A stretch of DNA of 64,000 nucleotides from Microbacterium maritypicum MF109 (GTDB taxonomy: Bacteria > Actinomycetota > Actinomycetes > Actinomycetales > Microbacteriaceae): the NCBI RefSeq assembly GCF_000455825.1, contig NZ_ATAO01000206.1, positions 1 to 64,000 on the forward strand. The letters run 5' to 3'. The translations under genes and the position numbers were made by a program. The notes beneath the pieces were generated by a model. It was not told the DNA's origin. It made no database searches and saw nothing but the letters and a program-made list of their open reading frames with translations. The first letter of the stretch is position 1. Each line of letters begins with the position of its first letter. Positions 1-8,192 of the stretch are shown here, in pieces.

Positions 1-44
1 GACTCTGAATCAGTGGGTTCTGGGTTCAAGTCCCAGGGGGTGCA
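1..44 (+). tRNA. 3' part of a tRNA, anticodon apparently CTG
   Basis: The window opens inside a tRNA. The T arm is CTGGG-TTCAAGT-CCCAG (20-36), followed by the acceptor strand GGGGTGC (37-43) and discriminator A44; CCA is not encoded. Counting back with a 5-base variable loop (15-19) and anticodon stem strand TCAGT (10-14) places T33 at base 4 and the anticodon CTG at 5-7, which would read Gln codon CAG. C72 and A73 are not what bacterial tRNA-Gln normally carries (A72, G73). The 5' part lies outside the window, so the identity is tentative. Confidence 0.6.
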
Positions 45-51
45 CGGAACA

Positions 52-92
52 GCCTCAGTAGATCTCGCCATCTACCGAGGCTTTTCTGTTTT
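52..92 (+). terminator. Rho-independent terminator after the tRNA
   Basis: Bases 52-63 pair with 70-81 (11 pairs, one A/C mismatch) around a 6-base loop CTCGCC, followed by the T-rich tract TTTTCTGTTTT. This is the strongest intrinsic terminator in the window and ends the tRNA transcript. Confidence 0.85.
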
Positions 93-370
93 CCCGGTTG
101 CTCCCCGATGGGGCGAACCTTTCCGCCCGCTTCTCCTCGACGTGTCGGCCGTGCTCGCCCCGCGTGACGACGGCGATGTCATCGTGTGTCCGAGCGACGA
201 GCGCGACGGATTCTGCGGTATCGCGTAATGGATCGAGCCCGCCGCCGTCTCTCATATGGGGACACATGCCTCGCGCCCTCGGACGCCTCACTGCTTCGCA
301 GCAGCGCCGACGGGATGGGCTACATCAAGAACTGGGGAAGATCTTGTACGAGAGAAACGGTGGCGCCGTC
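93..370. other. Region without a confident gene
   Basis: About 280 bases between the tRNA terminator and the adhesin-like gene. Reading frames cross it, but none has a credible start with a ribosome site and a recognisable product. It probably holds the promoter of the downstream surface-protein gene; I cannot pick a clear -35/-10 pair. Confidence 0.5.
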
Positions 371-1882
371 GTGCGCCGGAAGACAACCGCGATCATCGCC
401 GCTGCGGCCGCAGCGCTGGGCGCCGTGATCACACTGGCCGGTGCGGGAGCCGCCTCAGCTGCGGAGTACGACTATCCCGCGGCCATCGATCCTTCGTCGA
501 TCACCGTGACCACGGTCGGGGGCGGCGGAGCGGTCTCGCAGTGGGACCAGGTGCGGGTCGACGCCGAGTGGTCGGTGCCGGACGGCGCGGTCGGTGGACA
601 GACCTTCGGGTTCACCCTGCCGAAGGAGTTCGCCCGGGCGGGGACATCCTTCTCGGTACCCTCTGCGGAGGATCCGAGCAAGACGATCGCCGAGTGCACC
701 GTGAGCACCGACGCCGCACCGGTCGTCACCTGCACGCTCACCGACTACGTGAACGGGCGCACCGGGGTCAGCGGCTCCCTGTGGTTCGTCGCCTCCGCCG
801 ATGAGCAGACGACCGAGAGCACGGTGGAGTTCACCGTCGATGGCACCATCACGCCCGTCGAGATTCCCGGCGGCGGCATCGGACCGTCGTCGCCGCTGCC
901 CACAGAACCGCAGAAGTGGTCGTGGCAGACGGATGACGGCAGGATCGCGTGGCAGCTGGCGCTGCCGGGTGCGAGCTTCGCGGGCGCGGAGTCGATCGTC
1001 GTCGACGACACCCTGACCGGGGCGGGCGACGGATTCGCCGAACATCACAACGAGGATGAGCAGCTCGAGGTATGGAGCACGACGATGCAGGATCGGGATC
1101 CGCAGTCGATCACGAACTGGACCGGATCATGGAACGACGGCGGCACGGCCTTCCACCTCGTGATCCCCGGCCCGATCGACCCGACGCGGATGTACTTCGT
1201 CAAGTACTTCACGGTGCCGAGCTCGCAGGTCGACGGTGCCACCTACGCCAACACCGCCGACGTCAACGGGATCAAGCTCCAGGACAGGGAGGTGTGGTCT
1301 GTCACCGGTGGGGGAAGCGGAGACGGCGACGCCACCGGCGCATTCACCCTCACTAAGGTCGTCGGCGGCTCCGGTTCGTCTGAGGTACCGGCCGATGCCG
1401 TCTACACCGTGCGCTACAGCTATGGCGACCCGGTCGTCGAGCGCACCGTCACGGTCACGGCGGGGGCGACCGCACCGCTCATCCAGCTGCCCACGGGGAC
1501 CGTCGTCACACTCGTGGAACTCACGCCACCGGCGGTCGAGGGGGTCGACTGGGGTGTTCCCGTGTTCTCGGGACCCGATGTGCACTCCGTGGCCGACGGC
1601 GGAGCGCAGTTCACCGTCGGCTCCGGTACGACACTCGCGGTCACGCTCACCAACACCGCGACGACGACGCCGCCCGTGATTCCGCCGACGACACCGCCGA
1701 CACCGCCCACCGCGGTCACTCCGCCCACCGAGCTGCCACTCACGGGTGGGTCGTCGCTGGCCACCACCGGTGGCTATGTGCCCGCCGCGATGCTCTGGGG
1801 CGGCGCCGCTGCGCTGCTGCTCGGCATCGCTCTGACCGTTCTCGGAGCGGTCCGGGCGCGCTCGCGCGCGGCCCAGGACTGA
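371..1882 (+). CDS. LATTG-anchored, adhesin-like surface protein with DUF5979-type domain
   Basis: About 503 residues. A signal peptide (MRRKTT, then an Ala-rich hydrophobic stretch, cleavage near residue 30) is followed by roughly 280 residues of beta-rich, adhesin-like sequence. A DUF5979-type Ig-like domain (about 325-415, beginning ATGAFTLTKVV) and a Pro/Thr-rich spacer come next. The C-terminus has LPLTG and then LATTG (463-467), a hydrophobic helix and an Arg-rich tail. LAxTG is the signal used by actinobacterial class E sortases, so the protein is probably linked to the cell wall. I chose the GTG at 371 because it gives a compact signal peptide. A TTG at 344 with GGGGAAG close upstream is an in-frame alternative adding nine residues. 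Adhesion is inferred from architecture only. Confidence 0.75.
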   Translation: MRRKTTAIIAAAAAALGAVITLAGAGAASAAEYDYPAAIDPSSITVTTVGGGGAVSQWDQVRVDAEWSVPDGAVGGQTFGFTLPKEFARAGTSFSVPSAEDPSKTIAECTVSTDAAPVVTCTLTDYVNGRTGVSGSLWFVASADEQTTESTVEFTVDGTITPVEIPGGGIGPSSPLPTEPQKWSWQTDDGRIAWQLALPGASFAGAESIVVDDTLTGAGDGFAEHHNEDEQLEVWSTTMQDRDPQSITNWTGSWNDGGTAFHLVIPGPIDPTRMYFVKYFTVPSSQVDGATYANTADVNGIKLQDREVWSVTGGGSGDGDATGAFTLTKVVGGSGSSEVPADAVYTVRYSYGDPVVERTVTVTAGATAPLIQLPTGTVVTLVELTPPAVEGVDWGVPVFSGPDVHSVADGGAQFTVGSGTTLAVTLTNTATTTPPVIPPTTPPTPPTAVTPPTELPLTGGSSLATTGGYVPAAMLWGGAAALLLGIALTVLGAVRARSRAAQD

Positions 1883-1942
1883 TCCATCGGACGACTGATC
1901 CATCGGACGACTGGTCCATCGGACGACTGATCCACCGGACGA
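1879..1942. repeat. Four tandem 16-bp repeats across a stop codon
   Basis: The unit CTGATCCATCGGACGA occurs at 1879, 1895, 1911 (one change, CTGG) and 1927 (one change, CACC). The first copy contains the TGA stop of the surface-protein gene. The rest of the gap up to 2067 shows no gene or clear terminator. Confidence 0.9.
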
Positions 1943-2067
1943 GGCCGGTGCCGAGGAGTCTCCTGCTCCGCGGTACCGGTTTCGTCGTACCGGCTTCGTC
2001 GCGCGCGGGAGAGCAAAGGCTCTCCGGTCTTCCGCGAGATCCTTCTCCGTGAGGTCGTTCCCGGGAG

Positions 2068-2550
2068 TCAGACGACGGCGATCACCGTCGCGTCCGTGAT
2101 ACGGCGGAGCTCGTCGAACGTCAGTGGCATGACGGTGTGCGGATGGCCCGCGGCCGCCCACAGCTCTCGATGGTCCCGCAGTGCTTCGTCGATGAACGTG
2201 CGGAGCGGCGCGGGGTGCCCGACAGGCGCGACGCCGCCGATCGCCTGGCCGGTCGCCGAGCGGACCACGGATGCGGGCGCCATGGACACGTCGTCCGCGC
2301 CGATGCTCGCCCGCAGGGTGGAGAGCTCCACGCGGTGACCGCCGCTGGTCAGAACCAGGACGGGGACGCCATCGGCGAGGAACACCAGACTGTTGGCGAT
2401 CGCCGCGACGTCGCACCCGATCGCCGCAGCGGCCTCCACGGCTGTGCGTGCGGAGTCCGGAAGCACACGGATCGCTGTCTCGACGCCGGCGTCCACGAGA
2501 TGCTCATGCACGAGACGGCTGCGTTCGGGGAGGGAAGGCGTTTCGCTCAT
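2068..2550 (-). CDS. YbaK/ProX-type aminoacyl-tRNA deacylase
   Basis: 160 residues, the normal length of a stand-alone YbaK/EbsC-domain protein. These enzymes hydrolyse mischarged aminoacyl-tRNA such as Cys- or Ala-tRNAPro in the cytoplasm. Family features are the central segments AIANSLVFLADGVPVLVLTS and the motif GGVAPVGH (about 115-122), which forms the editing pocket. The gene stands alone. Its ATG lies six bases after TATCGT, a likely -10 box, suggesting a leaderless mRNA. Which mischarged tRNA it edits cannot be read from the sequence. Confidence 0.85.
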   Translation of the reverse strand: MSETPSLPERSRLVHEHLVDAGVETAIRVLPDSARTAVEAAAAIGCDVAAIANSLVFLADGVPVLVLTSGGHRVELSTLRASIGADDVSMAPASVVRSATGQAIGGVAPVGHPAPLRTFIDEALRDHRELWAAAGHPHTVMPLTFDELRRITDATVIAVV

Positions 2551-2556
2551 CGCCCC

Positions 2557-2562
2557 ACGATA
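2557..2562 (-). promoter_or_regulatory. -10 box of the deacylase gene (leaderless)
   Basis: TATCGT on the minus strand ends six bases before the ATG at 2550. No -35 is obvious. The spacing puts the transcription start at or next to the start codon. Confidence 0.5.
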
Positions 2563-2649
2563 TCCAAGGCGCAGGCTGCCGGATCCAGAGGGTGCAGGCT
2601 GCGACGCCGGAGCGGGCTCCGCTGGCCGTTCCGACGTCGCAGGTCCGGT

Positions 2650-3879
2650 TCAGGCGGCGTCGCCCACGAGGATAGCCGCGGCGTCCTCCGTCGTCGCGTC
2701 CGCAGGCTCGTCGTCGATGTGCGCGAGCACTCGGCGTCCCAGGAACACCGTGAGTGCGGCCAGCAGCACCGAGGCAGCGGCGAACAGGTAGGGAACCGTC
2801 GCGTTGAACGCGTGCCACAGCAGCGCCGCGATCGGAGGAGCCATCGCACCGCCGAGGAATCGCACGGCGGAGTACGCCGAGGAGGCGACGGAGCGCGGAA
2901 GATCCGTGGCCTCCATCACGGCCTCCGTGAGCACGGTGTTCATGACGCCGAGCAGGAGCCCGCCGATGACGATGCAGGCGACGAGAGCAGCGGCGTTCGC
3001 GACCAGGAGGCCGGCGGCGACGAGGTCGATCGCCAGGAGGGGGAGCACGACGAGGATGACGCGCGTGCGGGGCATCCGGCGCATCAGGATCGGCGCGACC
3101 CACACGCTGGTGACGGCGAGTGCGACGCCCCATCCGAAGAACGTGAAGCCGATTCCCATCGCGCCGAAGCCGAGGGGGAACGGCGAGAACGCCAGCAGCA
3201 CGAAGAAGCCGATGTTGTAGAACAGCGCTGTGATCGCGAGGACCGCCAGTGCGGGACGCCGCAGCGCGGCGAACGGCGCGGAGAACTTCACGGGAACCCG
3301 CTTCTCCCCGGGCCCCCGCAGCAGCACGAGCACGGCAACGAATGCGACGGCCATCAGCACGACGACGCCGAAGAACGGGCCGCGCCAGCTCTGCTCCCCG
3401 AGGAGTCCGCCGAGGAGAGGGCCCACGGCGATCCCGAGGCCGAGCGCCGCTTCGTAGAGCACGATGGCGGCGCTGCTGCCACCTGACGCGGCGCCGACGA
3501 TCGTAGCGAGCGCGGTCGAGATGAACAGGGCGTTGCCGAGGCCCCAGCCTGCCCGGAAACCGATGACGGCGTCGACACTGCCGCTCAGGGCGCACAGCAG
3601 GGCGAAGACCACGATCAGCGCCAATCCGATGAGCAGGGTGGCCTTCGCGCCGATGCGGCTCGAGATCCAGCTGGTCACGAGCATCGCGAGCCCGGTCACG
3701 AGGAGGTAGCTGGTGAACAGCAACTCGGTCTCGACCGGCGAGGCCTGGAGCGATTCCGCGATCGCGGGCAGGATCGGGTCCACGAGGCCGATGCCCATGA
3801 AGGCGACGACGCACGCGAATGCGACGGCCCACACCTGGGCCGGTTGCTTCCACACCGAGGGGGTGGCGGGGGTGTTCAC
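2650..3879 (-). CDS. MFS multidrug-type efflux transporter
   Basis: 409 residues with about 12 hydrophobic helices, typical of DHA1-type proton-coupled exporters. The N-terminal half has GIGLVDPILPAIAESL in helix 1, a loop motif between helices 2 and 3 (SSRIGAKATLLIG), and a helix-5 segment (ALGLGIAVGPLLGG) resembling the antiporter motif C. It is the second gene of an operon: its GTG start overlaps the stop of the MarR gene (GTGA at 3876-3879), so translation is probably coupled. Control by that MarR repressor suggests export of a toxic compound or antibiotic. The substrate is unknown. Confidence 0.85.
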   Translation of the reverse strand: MNTPATPSVWKQPAQVWAVAFACVVAFMGIGLVDPILPAIAESLQASPVETELLFTSYLLVTGLAMLVTSWISSRIGAKATLLIGLALIVVFALLCALSGSVDAVIGFRAGWGLGNALFISTALATIVGAASGGSSAAIVLYEAALGLGIAVGPLLGGLLGEQSWRGPFFGVVVLMAVAFVAVLVLLRGPGEKRVPVKFSAPFAALRRPALAVLAITALFYNIGFFVLLAFSPFPLGFGAMGIGFTFFGWGVALAVTSVWVAPILMRRMPRTRVILVVLPLLAIDLVAAGLLVANAAALVACIVIGGLLLGVMNTVLTEAVMEATDLPRSVASSAYSAVRFLGGAMAPPIAALLWHAFNATVPYLFAAASVLLAALTVFLGRRVLAHIDDEPADATTEDAAAILVGDAA

Positions 3880-4313
3880 CGAGATTCTCCTGTTCGATCA
3901 GTGGCGGTGTGCGCGGCGAGAATCTCCGCCGCACGCGTGAGGGCAGCCCATTCCTCGTCGCTCAGCGCGGCGAAGCGCGGGGCGAGCGTGTCACGGAACT
4001 CGGCGCGCCAGGCGGCGAGGGCGGCGGTTCCCCGTGGAGTGATGTCGACGACCGTCGCTCGTGAATCGTCGGGATCGGGGGAGCGGAGCACGAGTCCTTC
4101 CCGTTCCAAGCCGCCGAGGAGACGGGTCATGCCGGGTTGGGTTGTGCGGGCGGCCGCGGCGAGTTCACCCACCCTTCTCGCGCCTGCCTGTTCGAGGAGG
4201 CTCAACACTCGCCACTGCGCCGCAGGTGCGTCGTTTCCGGCGTCCTGAGCGGCGATGCGGCCGAGCGCGTACCCCGACAGCACCAGAGAGGGGATGACAT
4301 CGACGCGATTCAT
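3876..4313 (-). CDS. MarR-family transcriptional repressor
   Basis: 145 residues. The winged helix-turn-helix (about 35-100) includes QWRVLSLLEQAGARRVGELA, the recognition region TTQPGMTRLLGGLEREGLV, and the wing DPDDSRATVVDITPRG, all typical of MarR proteins. It leads an operon with the overlapping MFS exporter gene and very likely represses it and itself. The ATG at 4313 is favoured because it lies seven bases after a TATACT -10 box and inside a large inverted repeat; frames extending further upstream would read through that promoter. There is no Shine-Dalgarno sequence, so the mRNA is probably leaderless. Confidence 0.88.
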   Translation of the reverse strand: MNRVDVIPSLVLSGYALGRIAAQDAGNDAPAAQWRVLSLLEQAGARRVGELAAAARTTQPGMTRLLGGLEREGLVLRSPDPDDSRATVVDITPRGTAALAAWRAEFRDTLAPRFAALSDEEWAALTRAAEILAAHTATDRTGESR

Positions 4314-4343
4314 ACCAACGAGTATATACCGGTTGGTATGAAT
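4308..4343. promoter_or_regulatory. MarR operator: 12-bp perfect inverted repeat over promoter and start codon
   Basis: ATTCATACCAAC (4308-4319) and GTTGGTATGAAT (4332-4343) are perfect inverted arms around a 12-base spacer that holds its own palindrome GTATATAC. The left arm contains the start codon of the MarR gene, and the spacer holds its -10 box. A bound dimer would block the promoter. Confidence 0.8.
4321..4326 (-). promoter_or_regulatory. -10 box of the MarR/MFS operon
   Basis: TATACT on the minus strand, seven bases before the ATG at 4313, inside the operator spacer. No strong -35 is visible at 16-18 bases. Confidence 0.65.
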
Positions 4344-4348
4344 GGTCG

Positions 4349-5134
4349 TCACCGCCTGGTGCTGGCGATCCTCGCGGAGAGTTGGTGCGCGTGCGCGAGG
4401 AGCGTGCGACCGAGTTCGGCCATCCGGTCCGGGCCGAAGCGGAACTCGACGCCGGTCAGACTCAATGCCCACTCCGGACGTCCGGCGCGATCGAAGACCG
4501 CAGCGCCCAGCCCCCAGCTGCCCTCGACGATCAGGCCGGGGTTGACGGCATAGCCCCGTTCCTTGGTCTCGGCGAGGCGTGCTCGGAGGGGGAGCTGACC
4601 GTGCGCGCGCCCCCACGCTCCCTCCAGCTCGGGGTGGCGGTCGAGATAGGCATCCACATCGTGGTCGGGGAGGAACGCCAGGATGGCGAGTCCGGCGCTG
4701 GCGACGCCGAGAGGGAAGCGGACCCCTTCGCTGAGCACGAAGGAGCGGATCGGGAACGACCCTTCCTCGCGAAGCAGGCACACCGTCTCGTCCGCCCGTC
4801 GCACGGAGAGGAACGCGCTCTCCTCGGTCTTGACCGCGAGGGAGCGAACGATGTCGCGGGCGAGCGTGGTCACGTCGTAGCGCGCCGCCGCCACGGATCC
4901 CATGAGGAACAGCTCCGGCCCGGGCATCCATCGCGTGCTCGCGCCGTCGCGATCGACGAGACCTTCCGACTTGAGGGCGCTCAGAAGACGGTGGGCAGTG
5001 GAGCGCGAGAGCTCAGCGGCGACGGCGAGCTCCTGCAAAGAGGCTCCGTCCGAGCCGGCCGCGGTCACCAGGCGCAGCAGGCGCGCGGCCCTCGCGATCG
5101 CCTGCGTGCCGGGTACTGAAGAGGCGGGTTCCAT
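4349..5134 (-). CDS. IclR-family transcriptional regulator
   Basis: 261 residues from the ATG at 5134. The N-terminal helix-turn-helix spans about 12-65 (LLRLVTAAGSDGASLQELA, then ELSRSTAHRLLSALKSEGLV), and the C-terminal IclR effector domain about 80-255 (EESAFLSVRRADETVCLL, GYAVNPGLIVEGSWGLGAAVFD). It is divergent from the CoA-transferase/thiolase operon at 5239-7859, the usual position for an IclR controller of acid catabolism (PcaR/PcaU type). GGAGGT precedes the ATG at a slightly long distance of 12 bases. A GTG at 5164 is an in-frame alternative. Its target is inferred from position. Confidence 0.85.
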   Translation of the reverse strand: MEPASSVPGTQAIARAARLLRLVTAAGSDGASLQELAVAAELSRSTAHRLLSALKSEGLVDRDGASTRWMPGPELFLMGSVAAARYDVTTLARDIVRSLAVKTEESAFLSVRRADETVCLLREEGSFPIRSFVLSEGVRFPLGVASAGLAILAFLPDHDVDAYLDRHPELEGAWGRAHGQLPLRARLAETKERGYAVNPGLIVEGSWGLGAAVFDRAGRPEWALSLTGVEFRFGPDRMAELGRTLLAHAHQLSARIASTRR

Positions 5135-5238
5135 AATGTGGACGCTACCTCCGTGTTCGGCCACATCGCAAGATCTGGCTTCCCCGCAGACGGCTCTTCG
5201 GCGGATGCTGGGGTGAGCACGGAATCGAAGGAGCCGAC

Positions 5239-6012
5239 GTGATCGACAAGCAATGGGAGTCTGCGGAGGCTGCCGTCTCCGACATCGAGGACGGAGCGTC
5301 GCTGGCCGTCGGCGGTTTCGGCCTGTCCGGGAACCCGATCGCCCTGATCGAGGCTCTCCTCGCGCAGGGCACCAAGGGCCTCAGCGTGGTGAGCAACAAC
5401 TGCGGAGTGGATGACTGGGGACTCGGCGTGCTGCTCGCCGCCCAACGCATCCGCAAGATGACCTCGTCGTACGTGGGGGAGAACAAGGAGTTCGAACGTC
5501 AGTTCCTGAGTGGCGAACTCGAACTCGAACTCACCCCGCAGGGCACCCTGGCAGAGAAGCTCAGGGCCGGCGGCTCGGGGATTGCCGCGTTCTACACCCA
5601 GACGGGCGTCGGCACGCAGGTCGCCGAAGGCGGGCTGCCGCGTCGGTACAACCCCGACGGAACCATCGCCACCGCCTCGCCGGTGAAGGACGTGCGCGTC
5701 TTCGCGGTGAACGGGCAGCCGAAGGAGTTCGTCCTGGAAGAGGCGATCACCACCGACTTCTCGCTCGTGCACGCGGCACGCGGCGACCGACACGGCAACC
5801 TCGTGTTCAACAAGGCCGCGCGCAACTTCAATCCGCTCGCCGCGATGGCCGGTCGCATCTGCATCGCGCAGGTCGAGCAGCTGGTGGAGCCGGGCGAGCT
5901 CGACCCCGACGACATCCACCTCCCCGGCGTTTTCGTGCACCGGATCGTCGAGGTGGGCACTGACATCCCCAAGCGCATCGAGCGGCGGACCGTCGCCGTG
6001 GAAGGAGCCTGA
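5239..6012 (+). CDS. 3-oxoacid CoA-transferase, subunit A
   Basis: 257 residues. This is the alpha subunit of a family I CoA-transferase, which moves CoA from succinyl-CoA to a 3-oxoacid (acetoacetate, or 3-oxoadipate in PcaIJ). Family features are [17 protein letters not shown] near residue 30, [20 protein letters not shown], and [19 protein letters not shown]. The GTG start at 5239 has GAAGGAG six bases upstream. The beta subunit follows after one base and a thiolase overlaps that. The trio could serve acetoacetate use or the last steps of beta-ketoadipate degradation. No other pca genes are near, so ketone-body use is slightly favoured. Confidence 0.88.
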   Translation: MIDKQWESAEAAVSDIEDGASLAVGGFGLSGNPIALIEALLAQGTKGLSVVSNNCGVDDWGLGVLLAAQRIRKMTSSYVGENKEFERQFLSGELELELTPQGTLAEKLRAGGSGIAAFYTQTGVGTQVAEGGLPRRYNPDGTIATASPVKDVRVFAVNGQPKEFVLEEAITTDFSLVHAARGDRHGNLVFNKAARNFNPLAAMAGRICIAQVEQLVEPGELDPDDIHLPGVFVHRIVEVGTDIPKRIERRTVAVEGA

Positions 6013-6013
6013 G

Positions 6014-6682
6014 ATGTCACTCACCCGTGAGCAGATGGCGGCCCGCGCGGCGATCGAGCTGGAGGACGGCGCCTACGTCAACCTCGGCATCGGCCTGCCC
6101 ACCCTCGTACCCAACCATGTCCCGCCCGGGGTCACGGTCGTCCTGCAGTCGGAGAACGGCATCCTGGGCGTCGGTCCCTACCCGCGGGAGGACGCTGTCG
6201 ACCCAGACCTCATCAACGCCGGCAAGGAGACGGTCACCACCCTCCCCGGAGCGGCGTTCTTCGACTCCGCGACCAGCTTCGGCATGATCCGCGGCGGCAA
6301 GATCGACGCGGCCATCCTGGGAGCGATGCAGGTCTCCGTGAGAGGCGACCTCGCGAACTGGATGATCCCGGGCAAGATGGTCAAGGGTCCCGGCGGCGCC
6401 ATGGATCTGGTTCACGGAGCCGGCCGCGTCATCGTGCTCATGGAGCACGTGGCCAAGGACGGCTCCGCGAAGATCGTCGACGAATGCTCGCTGCCGTTGA
6501 CCGGTCGCGGTGTCGTCGATCGGATCATCACCGACCTCGCCGTGGTCGATGTGACGGCCGAAGGCCTGGTGCTCGTCGAGACGGCGCCGGGCGTCACGGT
6601 CGACGAGGTCATCGCCGCCACGGAACCACCGCTCACCATCTCCCGCACTCTCCTCACCGGAAGGACCACAGACCATGACTGA
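6014..6682 (+). CDS. 3-oxoacid CoA-transferase, subunit B
   Basis: 222 residues. This is the beta subunit that carries the catalytic glutamate: SENGILG is present with Glu47 as the likely CoA-thioester residue. The N-terminal [16 protein letters not shown] and the segment [18 protein letters not shown] are typical of PcaJ/ScoB. It starts one base after the stop of subunit A, with GGAAGGAG as ribosome site inside the end of that gene. Its own end overlaps the thiolase start by eight bases. The two subunits should form a heteromer in the cytoplasm. Confidence 0.9.
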   Translation: MSLTREQMAARAAIELEDGAYVNLGIGLPTLVPNHVPPGVTVVLQSENGILGVGPYPREDAVDPDLINAGKETVTTLPGAAFFDSATSFGMIRGGKIDAAILGAMQVSVRGDLANWMIPGKMVKGPGGAMDLVHGAGRVIVLMEHVAKDGSAKIVDECSLPLTGRGVVDRIITDLAVVDVTAEGLVLVETAPGVTVDEVIAATEPPLTISRTLLTGRTTDHD

Positions 6683-7859
6683 GAACGATGTCGTCATCGT
6701 CGCCGCCGCCCGCACGCCTCAGGGTCGCCTCAAGGGGCAGCTCGCCGCGTTCACCGCACCTCAGCTCGGCTCCTTCGCCATCCGAGGTGCGCTGGAGCAG
6801 GGCTCGATCGATCCGGCTGACGTCGACGCGGTCATCGTCGGCCAGGTGCTCGCCGCGGGGTCGGGGCAGAACGCGGCGCGTCAGGCGGCCATCGGCGCAG
6901 GGATCGGGTGGGACGTTCCCGCGCACTCCGTGAACAAGGTGTGCCTGTCCGGTTTGACCGCCGTCATCGACGCGGCGCGGATGATCCGCACCGGCGACGC
7001 CGATGTGGTCGTCGCCGCCGGGATGGAATCGATGACGCGCGCGCCCCATCTGCTCATGGGATCGCGCGACGGCTGGGCGTACGGCAGCGTCGAGGTTCTC
7101 GACCACATGGCATACGACGGCCTCACGGATGCGTATGACCGGGAGAGCATGGGCGCGTCCACCGAGCGGCACAACGCGCGCTTCGGACTGACCCGTGAAG
7201 CGCAGGACCGGGTGGCCGCGCTGTCGCATCAGCGGGCGACGGCAGCGCAGGAGGCAGGTCTCTTCGACGAGGAGATCGTCGCCGTCGACGTGCCGCAGCG
7301 TCGGGGAGAGCCCGTGCGCGTGACGAGGGACGAGGGCGTGCGTCCGGACACCACCGTCGAGACCCTCGCGGGACTGCGTGCCGCGTTCGCAGAGGGAGGT
7401 TCGATCACGGCGGGGAACTCGTCACCGATCTCCGACGGTGCCTCGGCTGTGGTGGTGACGACACGACGGACTGCGGACGCCAAGGGATGGCCCGTGCTCG
7501 TGACCGTCGGAGCGAGCGGTCAGACCGCCGGTCCCGACAACTCGCTGCAGGCGCAGCCGGCGCGTGCCATCGAACGTGCGTGCGAGAAGCAGGGCATCGC
7601 GCCCGCCGATCTCGACCTGGTGGAGATCAACGAGGCCTTCGGCGCTGTCGTCTCCCGTTCGCAGGAGGAGCTCGGCCTGGACGAGGGCATCGTGAACATC
7701 CATGGCGGCGGCATCGCCATCGGCCACCCGATCGGCGCATCGGGGAACCGGCTCGTGGTGCATGTCGCACATGAGCTCGCTCGTCGAGGTGGCGGTACGG
7801 CCGCCGTCGGCCTCTGTGGCGGTGGCGGTCAGGGAGAAGCCCTCATCCTCACCCGGTGA
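6675..7859 (+). CDS. Thiolase (acetyl-CoA or 3-oxoadipyl-CoA type)
   Basis: 394 residues, full thiolase length. The acylated cysteine is Cys90 (NKVCLSG). The catalytic His351 lies in [14 protein letters not shown] and the second cysteine is Cys381 in [13 protein letters not shown] is also intact. It splits acetoacetyl-CoA (or 3-oxoadipyl-CoA) made by the preceding CoA-transferase into acetyl-CoA units. The ATG at 6675 lies within the end of subunit B (eight-base overlap, ribosome site GGAAGG), so the three genes form one operon. Sequence alone does not separate AtoB from PcaF. Confidence 0.9.
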   Translation: MTENDVVIVAAARTPQGRLKGQLAAFTAPQLGSFAIRGALEQGSIDPADVDAVIVGQVLAAGSGQNAARQAAIGAGIGWDVPAHSVNKVCLSGLTAVIDAARMIRTGDADVVVAAGMESMTRAPHLLMGSRDGWAYGSVEVLDHMAYDGLTDAYDRESMGASTERHNARFGLTREAQDRVAALSHQRATAAQEAGLFDEEIVAVDVPQRRGEPVRVTRDEGVRPDTTVETLAGLRAAFAEGGSITAGNSSPISDGASAVVVTTRRTADAKGWPVLVTVGASGQTAGPDNSLQAQPARAIERACEKQGIAPADLDLVEINEAFGAVVSRSQEELGLDEGIVNIHGGGIAIGHPIGASGNRLVVHVAHELARRGGGTAAVGLCGGGGQGEALILTR

Positions 7860-7883
7860 CAAGAGTCTCGGGCGGGGAGGACG

Positions 7884-8183
7884 TCAGGGGCGAGCGTCCT
7901 TCGCGTGGTCCTGCGTGTCGGCGAGAGCCTTCTGCGACCGGAACTGCAGTCGCTGGGCCTTCTTCGCCTTCTTGACCGACTGGGGCGAGTCGGCGTCGAC
8001 CAGGACGCCGCGGCGCTCACGGTTCATGTCGACGACGGCGCCGACCGCGAGTGCCATCGTGATTCCCCAGCTCACCCACGACAGGACGGCGCGCCAGGTG
8101 ATCGGCTGCTCGCGCGTGCCGCGCAGCAGGGAGACCCCGGCAGAGATCGCAGCGACAAGTCCAGTGCTGAAGAGGTAGCGCAT
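7884..8183 (-). CDS. Small membrane protein, unknown function
   Basis: 99 residues with two predicted membrane helices (about 5-20 and 32-52), then a basic, Lys/Gln-rich cytoplasmic tail (SVKKAKKAQRLQFRSQKA). I do not recognise a family with a known role. Its ATG lies six bases after TAGCGT, suggesting a leaderless mRNA. It converges on the thiolase gene, and the 24-base gap between them shows no clear hairpin. Confidence 0.65.
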   Translation of the reverse strand: MRYLFSTGLVAAISAGVSLLRGTREQPITWRAVLSWVSWGITMALAVGAVVDMNRERRGVLVDADSPQSVKKAKKAQRLQFRSQKALADTQDHAKDARP

Positions 8184-8192
8184 GCCCCCACG

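Noticed and set aside
1..400. Possible integration site of a mobile element at the tRNA 3' end
   Set aside because: No integrase, excisionase or second copy of the tRNA end was seen downstream, and a terminator and an ordinary gene follow directly.
1879..1942. Possible CRISPR array
   Set aside because: The repeats are directly adjacent with no spacers, the units are only 16 bases, and no cas gene is present.
5239..7859. Definite pcaI-pcaJ-pcaF assignment
   Set aside because: No other beta-ketoadipate gene is in the window. The sequences fit acetoacetate CoA-transferase and acetyl-CoA acetyltransferase equally well, so gene symbols were left out.
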